Of a stretch of DNA of 60,000 nucleotides, positions 42,474 to 53,330 are shown piece after piece (the first letter of the stretch is position 1; each line of letters opens with the position of its first letter). The position numbers and the translations under genes were made by a program. The notes below the pieces were generated by a model. It saw only the letters and a list, made by a program, of their open reading frames with translations. It was not told the origin of the DNA and searched no databases. Source of the stretch: Bolinopsis microptera (taxonomy: Eukaryota > Ctenophora > Tentaculata > Lobata > Bolinopsidae); assembly GCF_026151205.1 (NCBI RefSeq), contig NC_087074.1, forward strand, positions 12,569,182 through 12,629,181, in the 5' to 3' direction.

Positions 42474-44791
42474 CTGCCGTTTTCTGACAAAAGTGCTTAA
42501 GTAACACAAGGTTCATTTTGTGCAAATTGACTTTAAAGATTTCAATTCTGTAATTGCTCTGGGCTAGCTGCTGTCTAATTTAAACTGCACCCACTATGTT
42601 TCTAAGGTACTTAGTCGACTTTTGAGACTTCTGTCAAGGTTTCATCATCCTAACTTCTCGGAAAGTGCCTCAAAATCACAAATTATAGTTTGAATTTCTT
42701 AGAAAAGTGCTTAAGTACAGTCACATCGGCAAATACTACATGTTCTGATAAAAATGACCCGTTCAAACCATTGGTCATCGAAAGTAAAACGAAAAATTAG
42801 CCTAAAACTGTTGTGATGAAACATTGGTTGTAAATAGGGGACACGCTGAAATAGAAAATTTCGTTTTCTGAGAAAAGTGCTTAAGTACAGCCACATTAGT
42901 GGGAACTTTATCTGCGATCATTCTGACCTAAAATTTTACGACAAATTGATTGGTGGTGGTTTAAGAACACGAAAACACTCCCTTCTCCCCAGCGGATTAA
43001 AACATAGTCGAAATTCTACCAGCATTTCAACGAAGAGTTGATTGGTGAAAGTACGGGATAATAATAAATAAGTTTCTTTCTTTAAAAATTAAATTAAGAA
43101 CTCAGATGAGGCTTTCTTCATAAAGACCAATGATTTGCGAATTATTGATATCGTAACGCGAGGCAAAGAAAAACAAGCGTATAAAAATGTAACATAATTG
43201 TAAGTAATGCTGTACATAAATAAATGGTAAATAATACAAGAAATAGATGATTTTTAGTCAAACACTCGATTAAGATCTGTTATATTAATATAGCTGTACT
43301 ATCAGGCAAGTTCATCCAGAATACCCTACTACTCGGGGCCATAAGCCTGCACAGTTTACGTATAATGTCTTGTTTTTTGGGAGTAGCTATCCCCCGGGGC
43401 TCTTCCTGGGCGAAAGCTATTTTGCAACCTAAGGAAATGAGTCTCTCGTCTTTTTGTCTGAGAAATGGAGTGAATTGAAAGGAAACCTCGTCATGATTTG
43501 TTTTCCATTCCATTTCTACAGACCCACGCTGGAAACTTGCAACTTTAACATCTTTAGTTTTTTAGTTGCTTGTTCCGTAGGACCTTGGCCACGATTCAAA
43601 GTCTGTGCAGTTCATGCTTATCGCAGTACCCACCTGTTCAACTGCCTGAACAAAGTCCTTATAATCATGAAGTTGACCTGATTGTTTAATGGACAACTCC
43701 ACTTTATGGTGGAATGAGTCTGCACTCATAAAGGTGTGCACTGGCTTTAGATACTTGACCGTTATCTTGTCCAGGTCAACATCTGGGCTGTTGATGAACA
43801 TAGGGCAGTAAATAAAGTCCAACACTTGTTTTGAGCAGAACAATTGTCTGCCGAAAAAATGATCTCCTTGCTACCACCAATCTTGCCAACTGGCAAAATG
43901 TTTTATTGCCCTTATCCAAGTCGAGGACACATTCTCATCTTTCCTTCCTGCGATTGACTCATTCCAAAGAATCGGTAAAGGAGTTCCGTCTGACCCCAGC
44001 CTCGCGAAGGTCTCGTTTTAAATGTGACAAGGCGTCTTGTAAAAATCGCCTCCTTGTACTCCGGCATGTGTGGTAGTAAAAGAACTTTCTCCATATCAAC
44101 AGAGAAGGAGCACTGAGCAGTGAAGCAAATTGCTTCTATCTCTTTGGTAATGTTCCCTTGCCTGTCGATAATCCCGCCAGTCTCAACTTATAAGAGAATA
44201 AAAAATTTTAAAGCAAATTATGACGTATATTTTGAAAAGTTCTGCATTGACAAATCGGCAATTTTGACGGCGAAGCTAGCGTTTCTGAAGTTTATGACCA
44301 TCACCAATCGATCTGCCGTGAAAATTTAGATTTGTTAGTACCGATTATATAGTTTCAGTTGGCAGAATCAACATTTAATTAAACGCATAATGGCACTTAA
44401 GCACTTTTGTGAGAAAACGAGCCCGTTTTCACAAAAGTGCTTAAGTGACATAAATTGTTTTTTCCCAGGCCAAAAGACCCACGATCACCAAATTGCCGTC
44501 ACTAGGCCAGTTTTTGACGTAGAAAACAATGCCACCATTTTCAGTTCCCAAAATGGCACCATTTTTGAAATAAACGGCACCCGTTTTCCAAAATGTTACT
44601 TACCGTAAGCACTTTTCTCAGAAAAATTACCATTTTTTGCATTTTAGGGGGTTCCAAAAAGGGGGTTTTGGGGGGTCGGCGAATGTATCCAATGGTCCTC
44701 AGGGATAGTTCTTGACCCAAAAACAAAAGTTAGACCAAAAAACCCAAAATTTCCAAAATGTTACTTAAGCACTTTTGTCAGAAAACGGCAG
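42474..44791. mobile_element. TIR DNA transposon with perfect 32-bp ends
   Basis: The first 32 bases (42474-42505, CTGCCGTTTTCTGACAAAAG...) are the exact reverse complement of the last 32 (44760-44791). TATT flanks both sides (42470-42473 and 44792-44795), a likely 4-bp target duplication. The inner part of the terminus (AAAAGTGCTTAAGTA) recurs inside: 42699-42717, 42862-42888, 44394-44419, 44424-44447 (head-to-head pair) and 44605-44625. The interior holds a decayed minus-strand protein gene. Superfamily not identified; the ends do not match hAT, Tc1 or piggyBac rules. Confidence 0.85.
43280..44094 (-). pseudogene. Decayed transposon protein, DUF7869-like
   Basis: Minus-strand pieces in shifted frames, in order: VDMEKVLLLPHMPEYKEAIF (44100-44040), EIIFSADNCSAQNKCWTLFT (near 43865-43805), DLDKITVKYLKPVHTFMSAD and SFHHKVELSIKQSGQLHDY (43780-43660), then a tail to 43280. 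The D-N-C-x-x-Q-N-K box followed by HTFM.ADS.H..VE is the pattern of the DUF7869 domain found in transposon-encoded proteins of many invertebrates (from memory of the family; to be tested). Several frameshifts and stops; inactive. It sits inside perfect TIRs, so it is probably the remains of that element's transposase or accessory gene. Confidence 0.55.
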
Positions 44792-44856
44792 TATTCATGC
44801 TCAAATTATTTGCTATATAGTAGTGTTGAAAGTATTAAAACAACTTTCTAATCAAA

Positions 44857-45075
44857 AAAGTTTCATCCACAAAATTCCTGGGAGTTATAATTGACGATCA
44901 GAACCTGTCATGGGAAGATCACATTAAATCCCTTAAGCGAACTCTAAATCATTCCACATCACCGGCGGCCGGCCCCTTTATATTTTGAATTCGCTGCACT
45001 CCCTTCCAGAATTTGTACATCAATTATTACACCCTGTTCGAATCCCATCTCTCTTAGTGTATGGGGTTAGGCTGC
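44857..45075 (+). pseudogene. Non-LTR reverse transcriptase fragment
   Basis: Reads KVSSTKFLGVIIDDQNLSWE then DHIKSL, the post-palm motif of non-LTR polymerases, followed after a GC-rich interruption and stops by LYINYYTLFESHLS and CMGLG, the start of the C-terminal tail. About 70 codons remain. Confidence 0.7.
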
Positions 45076-47340
45076 GAAGAAACGTTAAGTTTCCTATCAG
45101 GTCTCTGTAGATAAGCTATCAGCAGAAGTGATATGCAATCGTTATATCGCCAGAAGCACGATTGCAGTTTGCACGTGTGATGGAGGGGTCTAAAATAACA
45201 AATAATTGCGAACGCGCGTGATATGATGGACTTAACCAACTTATTAACTTAACCGGCGCGCAAGGCTTGGCGCGAAACTTTATGTTACAGTGAATACTTT
45301 TAAACGTGCTTTGTATAACGTTATCTTTAAAACTTTGAAATATTCGAATTTATGCGCCCAAACAGTGATTGAGTGGAGGTTATGTTTGATAACGGAAAAT
45401 CAGATGTTTAGAAGTGGGCATCACGCAATCTGCGGACCACCTCCTTGACTGCACCAGCCTATTATCGAGTTAGAGTTATAGTGATATCCAATTTTGTTAT
45501 TCTAACACGAACCTTCATCTTTATTCTTTACTCCAAATGAAAGCACAGTGCAAGCAGCTTACCAAAGATCAAAACTTACCCATACAATACTCATGTCTCA
45601 TAATACTTTTCAAATTTCACGGGGAGAACTTTCACTGCATTAGTCACATTTAAAATTTCTTCAAATTAATAAATGATTGATTTCGATCGTTTTGATTGCT
45701 AGTGTAGGAACAAGTAATACAGACAATTCATTGAAAACTAATAAATTATAATAAATAATGCAATGGCTTACATAATGCGATAGAAAATGTCAATCTCATT
45801 AGAAAAAGTACACTTAAAATGAAAAACAAACATTGAACTGTCACTATAAAAAGAAGAAATTAAGATTCATCGCTAAACTATCAGAAATAAATTTTTGGAT
45901 ACATTTTTAAAAAATCGTTTTTTTCAACAATTCGTTCCCTAGATTCTGAACAATTACCGATAAATTCAACAGCATCAAGATTCGAAACAATTATCATCCA
46001 CCAAAATAGCCAAAGGGCAATTAAATTGGATACACAGATAATCGGAAATACTGTCTTTCTACTGGTTAAACAATTAAACTGGTCAGAGGGTGACTAGTAA
46101 AGGAAATTAAAATATTTGAAAAACGTTAAATACAGTAAAACCCGGGAAAACCTTCACCTCACGCTCTGCGGATCGTTAACCGTGCACCGCCGGCCGGCTT
46201 GAAGCGCACGGTTAAGGAAACACACAACGTGCGACAAGAAAACTGCGCTCTTCATTTACAGGAATCGTTCTCACGTTTTAAATAAAACCTGCTTGGGCTG
46301 AGAAAAGTTGCTACCTTTAATTATTTCCAAAATTTTGTGGGAACACTCAGAGCGCAGTATTTTTACAAGGGGTCCAGTTTCTCAGGGTTTTAATGTAAAA
46401 CTTAAAGTGACTACTTTGCAAACAAGTAAAGGAGCTACTCTTAGGCGGGAATGTGGTTAAAACCAGTTCCATCCTAAGAAAAAGAGCTCCAGCTACTTGC
46501 TGCGAACGATTAGTAACATTCCGATCCGGAACGCAAACATACTAACCGCCATTCATCGAGATGAATAGTTATACGCACGTACAACTTTATAACAAATGAG
46601 AACAGAGCTGCAGCAGTTAATGGAGAAGGCCGTCAAGGCAAGATTAAACAAATCGTATAGTAACTGCTGCAGTAAAAGTTCCAGAAACTTTGAACAAAAA
46701 CAGTAATTATGATAATTAACCAAGTAAAGGGGTAGTGCCGGTTTTAAAAAAATTGATCTGATCGGACAAGTGTTTTGAGAAATTAAGACATCAAAATTGT
46801 ATTACTCCCCCTTTACTCAAGTTATAGTAAAGCAAATTAACAAACTGGATGAATCATGATTCAACGTTATCGGATTGTGGTATGTCATAGCAGAATAGGT
46901 ACACAAATAGTTCTCTGAGACATAGTATTGTCTCACTAGAAATTGGTCGGTTCATTAAATATAAATTATAACGTCAAACTGCAACTTAAACACTCAAATA
47001 GGGTTAAATTAGATAAAGAATAACGATAAGGTAATAAATAAATAAACATTAAACAAATATTGAAAAATACGAATTATTATGGTATTAGCGTCAACTCAAA
47101 CTCTAAATTTAACACATGATCATGATCAATGATCATAATTATGATCATGATTAAGCAAATAAATAGTTCTCTATCGTGGTTATTTGGTTACACAAGGAGT
47201 CAAATAATGATCAGGCAAACACATAAATTTAAACAGGAAATAAGTTGTCTCGTCAATAATGAATTCATATACGACTGAATTTTGAATTACGATCAAGGAC
47301 AGTGTAGTGTTTTTGGAACAGCAGAAGTACTCGAATCTTC
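45076..47340. other. Intergenic DNA, no gene seen
   Basis: AT-rich. Small structures: CGCCGGCCGGC flanked by complementary GTTAACCGTGC/GCACGGTTAA near 46170-46216, a GCTGCAGCAGTTA / TAACTGCTGCAG pair (46609-46675), and a run of ATGATCATG palindromes at 47115-47155. It includes the 3' flank of the KH-protein gene at its right end. Confidence 0.4.
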
Positions 47341-50300
47341 TTAGAAGGAAGCGAAGTGGATACCGTCAAAGACGTTTTGTGATGGACGTGAAATCGTTTC
47401 TCTTCCGTTCCTGCAAATGATTTCAAGTTTATCTTTTGGTCACATTAAAAGAATATGAAAGTCTATATTTCTAATATACATATTTCTAATATATACATAT
47501 TTCTAATATACATATTTCTAATATATACATATTTCTAATATACATGTTCTTATAATCGTGAAATTTATGATCAATCAAGTATCAATGAAAATGTAAGAAT
47601 ATGGAATATTGCGAGAGATCACGGAGAATTAACTTACATTCCAGGATTGAGTGCGAGACGAGACATTTCGGACAATATGTCAACAGGACACTGGTTCGTT
47701 GTCTCAGGCAATCTGAAATTAGGGCGAAATAACGCATCCCAAAAGTATTTGATATCAGTACGATATTCGGTACACTTTTGCTTGCCAAAGATAAATGGAA
47801 AACTTAACGCTCGTTACTATAAAAACAAATGGAAAAGAAAATACTCCTTTCAGAATTTCAGTATCAGTTTTAGCACTGCAAGTATGAACTCACCTGTTGG
47901 TATTCTTCGGAGAGTTGACAAAATCATTCACCAAGGATTGATTAGCATAAGGACTTGATCTGTCATTGACAGAGGGCGCAGTTTTAGGAGAACAACTCTG
48001 GTTCATCTGATGATTCTGAAACTCTAGAAGGAGAGGAAGCAGCCGAACAAGATCCTCGTTGAAATTCAGATTGTAGTTCTGCAGATTGAGCAAATCCAAC
48101 AATTCCTTGTTAGGATGGCTATTATATGATAGCTGAGTTTGTTGGTTGCTGTACGGCGGACTGCCGGAGTTATCTGTTCCGGCGGTGAATGGGATTGGAG
48201 GTTGGGGCGTGTAGTTGGGACTAGTGTTCCTAGTCCTGTTATTGCCTCCAGAGAATACTCTAGAACCCCGTATTGAAGGGGTGTTTTCCATACCAGAGCT
48301 GTTACGAGCAGCCTGACTGAAGTCTCCCTCCAGATCTCCGTACTGTCCCCTGACTAACTGATCTGGGGTGATGTAAGGGCTGTTGTAAGGTATTTTGTTG
48401 GAAGGTGAAGGTGGTATGGGTGGGGAGGTGTTCTTCATTGTGTTCACATTAGGCATGTTAAGTGGCATGTTCAGGTGAGAGAGTTGAGTGGCTGGTCCAT
48501 CCCCTTCGGCGGTGAACAATTTTAATCTTTCACAAACCTGAAGTTGATCGGATGAGATGGTGGGAAATATACCGTAAGGGTGAACATTTTTTCCCCTACT
48601 CTTGCCGAAGGCAAAAAGATCGTAGGGAATAAGTAATCGGGTTTGGATACATGAGGTGGCCCGACGGTCCTACGATGATGACATAAGTCTGCTCCTTCGC
48701 AATATAGACCACTCCCCTATAATTATGTGTATTGGAAGCGTCTGTTATGCTGCGCGCAACGCTAGCCATGTGTCAATTAATTACAGTGACGATCCTCCTT
48801 CGCAAAGTTATTTTCCGCAATTTTCTGGATTCATTTATTGTTGATGCGCGCGGCGCTTCATTGGTCAAATAAATCGTCAATTTTTACCATGCGCGAATCC
48901 CACTCATTTATTAAAAACATAATACATAAATATGTTGCACTTTTTTCCAGTCACACTTTTCACTCGAAAGAATTAATGGTACATAATACAAGTACATCGT
49001 AGGGAAAATTGATCGTGCGTGGTTTAACCGCGTCGAAATTCTTGTTAAGGTTCATATTATGTATAAATTTGAGATAAGGAGTTTGCACTCACATTGACAC
49101 AGTCACAGGTCTTGTTGGAGTTGTAGTATCCGGACTGGTCATTGTTGTATTTCTGCTTTATCAAGTAGTCCATTTCCGCAAATGCCATTGATATCTCCTC
49201 CACAGAACCTAGATAATACGCATAATTATGCGGAATAATATGGATTGATTTTGCTGTCAAGTCTTAAAAACGTATGTTATGATATTGGCTAGTAGCTTGA
49301 AGGTGTACAATATCCTTATTTCCCGGTTACAGTAAAAGAGTTTTATAGTTCGAATTCATGACTTGAAATTAAATTGCACTTTTATCAATAGGAATTTAAT
49401 GTTTACCAGTGAGATTGAAGAACTTTACTTTCTCATTTCGTGGTGGTGACTGAATACTGCAGGAAGTGTCCTCCATGATCTGCCTTATTGTTCCACCGTT
49501 GGGTCCTACCAACAATCCCACATACTTTGGACAACACCAAATACGCGCCTCCCTGTAATTACAATCACATCGTTATTATACTAAGTTATAGGAACAACAG
49601 TCACAATCACTGAGAATACTATTAATTCTTATGACGCTTGATCAAGCAAAGTATCATAATTCATATAGGAAACAGTATATTAGTCCTTCTATAGATTTGT
49701 AATCAATGACATTATAACTTAGCGGATAACATAATCCTACGTTTTAAATCTCCCGTTGTTAGAATCTTTTCCACTTAGTCTGTCATCCTGCTCCAATATC
49801 CAAAGTGCCATCTCAGCCAAATCCTATGAGAGGTGATTTTAATAGAGGGAATCTCTATCTAATAAAAAGGTGCAAAGATTTTTAAGATGATTTTATGATT
49901 TCCCCTATCGAGGGGAAAACCAGAGACAAAATAAATGGATGAAAATTTGATAGCAAGGTATTACTTATTGATAATTCACCCAAGTCTGATTTCATGAAAA
50001 GACAAAACCTTCTGACATTCAATTTTACAATAGAGTTTTCAAATTAAAATTTCAGTACAATTTGTACCTTGTAGCTTTCTCCATATACTCGGAAGGTAGG
50101 TTCATCATCCTGCTGAGGATTTTGTACATCTGTGTTGGTTTGATTACGCTTTTGCATGATGTTAGTTCCTGAGAAAGAACAAATAATTACACGTTGCATA
50201 ATTACTGCAATAAATTGCACTGTACCTCTTTTGCAGGTTTGAAGACTAGATTTAAAATTAAATTATTTCCATTCAACTCAATTATAAAACTTTGCAACAT

Positions 50301-50531
50301 GAATGAATATTCAATAACTTATGTAATATACAAATATAATTAGTTACCTTTCTTTCCCACAATCATCCCTACATAATGCTGCTTGGAAGCTTTAACAAAA
50401 GCAACTTTCTTGGTGGGGCTAAACGACTTGGGAAACACTAAAGTACCGTCTTGTAATGCACTTTCTAAGCGCTTCTGGTCTTTCTGGTTAAACTTGTCGT
50501 AATTCGCAAAACAGTCCAATGATTCGATCAT
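47341..50531 (-). CDS. Two-KH-domain RNA-binding protein, MEX-3-like
   Basis: Post-transcriptional regulator that would bind single-stranded RNA through two KH domains. Eight minus-strand exons join in frame with GT-AG borders: 50531-50348, 50168-50068, 49823-49741, 49552-49407, 49208-49093, 48537-47894, 47712-47638, 47410-47341; 1,419 nt, 472 aa. KH1: KVAFVKASKQHYVGMIVGKK then GTNIMQKRNQTNTD, with loop G-K-K-G. KH2: CCPKYVGLLVGPNGGTIRQI then MEDTSCSIQSP and VKFFNLTG, loop G-P-N-G. Spacing and the VGLLVGP.G.TI signature are closest to the MEX-3 family. Residues about 210-430 are low-complexity Ser/Pro/Asn/Gln. No RING finger follows, unlike vertebrate MEX3. KH1 is diverged (QNPQQDDEP for the usual TPVRGEEP). 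The start ATG 50531 follows an acceptor-like TTTAG, so a 5' exon may exist. The C-terminus ends FDGIHFASF. Confidence 0.85.
47464..47549. repeat. ATATTTCTAATATACAT tandem repeat
   Basis: About five units of 17-19 bases (ATATTTCTAATATACAT) within the last intron of the KH-protein gene. Confidence 0.9.
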
Positions 50532-50555
50532 GTTGTCAGCTAAATAGAATTAACT

Positions 50556-51074
50556 GTTAGCATTAGAGGTGGGTACTCTTCCTTACAGCCGTAGACTGGA
50601 AATTCTCAATTTGACAACGCTGGCAGAGCGGCGAATACGTGGGGACCTTATTGAAGCTTTTAAGGTTATTAATGGTTTGACCGAGTACGGCTCAGATTTG
50701 TTCAAAGTGAGCAGATCTGGTCTTAATCTTGTATCATCCAACAGATGTTGTAAGAGTATGGCAAAGATTAGGAATCTCCAAAGTTCATTTCTTCCAGAGC
50801 GAGTTATTCCTGGAACAAACTTCCTCCAGATGTTAAGAACTCGGTGACTGTTTTAAGTTTTAATATTAAATTAGAAGGGTTTAAGAAAGATATGATTTCT
50901 AAGGATATTTCTAATGATTCACTTTTTTGGAATGTTTCAAATGAAGTATTAGGGAGAATTGAAGGACCTAGCTATGTTAGTAATAAAGAGAAGCATAACG
51001 ATTATCTTTATTTCCACCCTTTTGTGGCAAAAAAGCGATTCATAAATCTTTATTCCACTGGGAAGTATGAATAG
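50556..51074 (+). pseudogene. Non-LTR reverse transcriptase tail, family shared with 56285-56941
   Basis: The C-terminal 160 codons of a retrotransposon polymerase: GTLPYSRRLEILNLTTLAER, RIRGDLIEAFKVINGL, SSFLPERVIP, then in a shifted frame FWNVSNEVLGRIEGPSYVS and FINLYSTGKYE. One frameshift lies near 50810. The closest relative in the window is 56285-56941. The piece is inserted just upstream (in gene orientation) of the first recognised exon of the KH-protein gene, on the opposite strand. Confidence 0.85.
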
Positions 51075-51180
51075 GGTTATCTTTTGGGGATGCTTTTTGA
51101 ATTTATTTGAAATTTTTTAATTTTTTTATCTAGACACTTATTTTACTTCGGAGTATTCCAACAGCCATATTGTTACACAA

Positions 51181-51486
51181 GTGCAACCAGCCAATTACAG
51201 GAAGCCGAAGGATTTGTTTTAGCCAGTGACGGTTAAGGTAGTGTGTACCATACTTTCTTCGCCCGAGACTTTGCTGCAATGTGCAGCTCCTCATTTAACC
51301 CTCACACCCGAATTCTCGAGTATTCGGCTGAGTAGACCGGGGGGGGGGGGGGGGCTGCATAGACCACTCACGATCCTTAGCTGAATGTCAACGACACTCA
51401 CCCCACGACCAGGCAGGCAGTGGGATTTGAACCCGCAACCTCACGATTGCAAAGCTGGCTAACCAACTGCGCTACCTGGCCGTTAA
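51181..51486 (-). mobile_element. tRNA-derived SINE
   Basis: On the minus strand 51481-51410 is tRNA-like: A box TAGCGCAGTTGG (51474-51463), B box GGTTCAAATCC (51433-51423) and a near-complementary acceptor stem (GGCCAGG / CCTGGTC). The anticodon arm is degraded and the sequence runs on into non-tRNA DNA containing a poly-C tract (51339-51354), so it is a pol III-type SINE head, not a tRNA gene. The 3' limit near 51181 is a guess. Confidence 0.6.
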
Positions 51487-53330
51487 AGTTGTAGTTAATA
51501 ATTTACTAATTTTGGTGGTTAAGATATTTATATTTTTCCATATAGTGATTTGATACTTTGTAGACATGTGTGATTATGTTATGTCATAATTTTTACTTAC
51601 TTAATACTTACTTGGAGGGGGGGGGGGGGGGCTGACCATATTAAAGTTTATTAAAATGTAGGTTTTCTCCCGATTTAGGGCTGGGGATATACTTTAACAT
51701 ACTTTAATATATCCCTATCTGTTTGGAGGTCTAAATAAAAATTGCTGCCCACAATAAGCTTGAAATGAAATTAATAATCGATTCCGAAAATTTCATGCAA
51801 AAATATCGAAAACTGATAAGAATTATTTCAATTTTAATGAAGTCATTTTGGTATCCCGAACTGAGATATTATATGAACAATTTTGTTCATGGCCGTCTCT
51901 ATATGGAGGTGTATCCACTATTCAACAGATGTTGAGCTATATCTTTCACATAAAAAATTTAAAAATATTGAAATTTGATCGAATTTTGAGCATAAGCTTT
52001 CAAATTTGGTGCGTATGCCCAAATATGAGCATATGGTTTAAGGCTCATAACTCAGCCATTTTTTGACCAAACTGGATGTAAATTCATGTACTAGTTCAAA
52101 AACAGGCTTATCTTGCAAATCTAAACGAAGAATATACCGTACAAGAAGAAGTTAAAAATAATCATAATCTGACAGTTAACAATCAAGTAGCATTAAAAAA
52201 GTGCAGTTCTGATATCAAAACTTTGATTTCAAACTCTTTGATTTCAAACTCTGAATTAAAAACTCAACGAAATAAAGCTTCTATTTTGTGAAAGCAGAGA
52301 GTAATAACAACTCCTAAAACATGTCAAACGTTAACTAAACATTGAAAAGTGATCTATCCAGTCATAGAAAATATCAAATATAACCAAATACTGTGTTCAA
52401 GTATGAAAACAAAAAATGATTTTTACGCCTCACAAAATGACATTTTTAAAATTTTTTCAAAGTACAAAAAATGTTCCTTTTTTAATATATTCTGGTAAAA
52501 ACAGAACTGGTATAATATAAACAACATATATATCTAACAGTAAGACACGTGAAAGAATAATGAAACTTTTTCCCAAATCGGATTTGAAGTGATGCCGTTT
52601 TGGGTTGTCATTTTGTAAGGCACTATCTCACGCAAAATTGCCCAACTTTTTTTAATCATCCTTTTTCCTGTAAAAGCTATTCTAATCTACAATCTATTAT
52701 ATTTATCTAACTGTCCTAGGTGAAATCAAATTTCTATAGGCTGCTGTTAAAAAATGACAGCCGAAACGAAATTGTCATTTTGTAAGGCATGTTTTTTTGG
52801 AAGATTTCAAAGATGACAATTTTTATCGCAAAATTTACGGTTTTTCAATCAAATCAACCCCCGGGAAGAAAAATATACCTGTTGAACTACCTATCTGGAT
52901 AATAAAACATGAACAAAACTCATTTTTGTGCATTTCAGAGCCATCTCCTTTTTCGTGTCATTTTGTAAGGCCGATACCCGTACATTTAAAAAACTGAATA
53001 TTTACAAAATTTACGAAATATGTTATACTTCTCCATTTAACTCTATTCTGAGCAATTAACGTTAAATAGTTCAAATCACATAAATTATTCAACGATAATT
53101 TGCGAACACTAAGGTCTTGTAGAATCAGTGTTAAAAAACTAAATATTTACACATTGTTTATATATCATATATCTCATAGTTTTTAGCCTATTAAACTTTT
53201 CGAGAGCCATGCTCAACTCATGGCTTCCTCCTCGTCACTGAAAATAGGTATTGCTAGAAATTATGACAATGATAATTTTAAACAATGTGTTGAATACTGA
53301 CAATGATGCCCCGATTCTACATTTTACTTA
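51487..53330. other. Intergenic DNA with dispersed short motifs, no gene seen
   Basis: AT-rich. A poly-G run at 51616-51631 is followed by a segment (ACCATATTAAAGT.TATTAAA) that recurs after the poly-G at 59957-59974. The GTCATTTTGTAAGGC motif set is listed separately. Frames at 51848-52066 and 52797-52997 are unsupported. Confidence 0.4.
52427..52971. repeat. Recurring GTCATTTTGTAAGGC motif, possible transposon
   Basis: GTCATTTTGTAAGGC occurs exactly at 52607-52621, 52774-52788 and 52957-52971 (spacings 167 and 183), and as a near-exact reverse complement GCCTCACAAAATGAC at 52427-52441. An inverted outer pair with internal direct copies resembles the architecture of the TIR element at 42474-44791. 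It may be a non-autonomous element of about 545 bp. Confidence 0.5.

Noticed and set aside
47647-47958. Plus-strand 103-codon frame
   Set aside because: It overlaps two spliced exons of the minus-strand KH gene whose junctions keep frame.
51410-51481. Functional tRNA gene
   Set aside because: The anticodon arm does not fold and extra bases separate the T stem from the acceptor stem; it reads as a SINE head.
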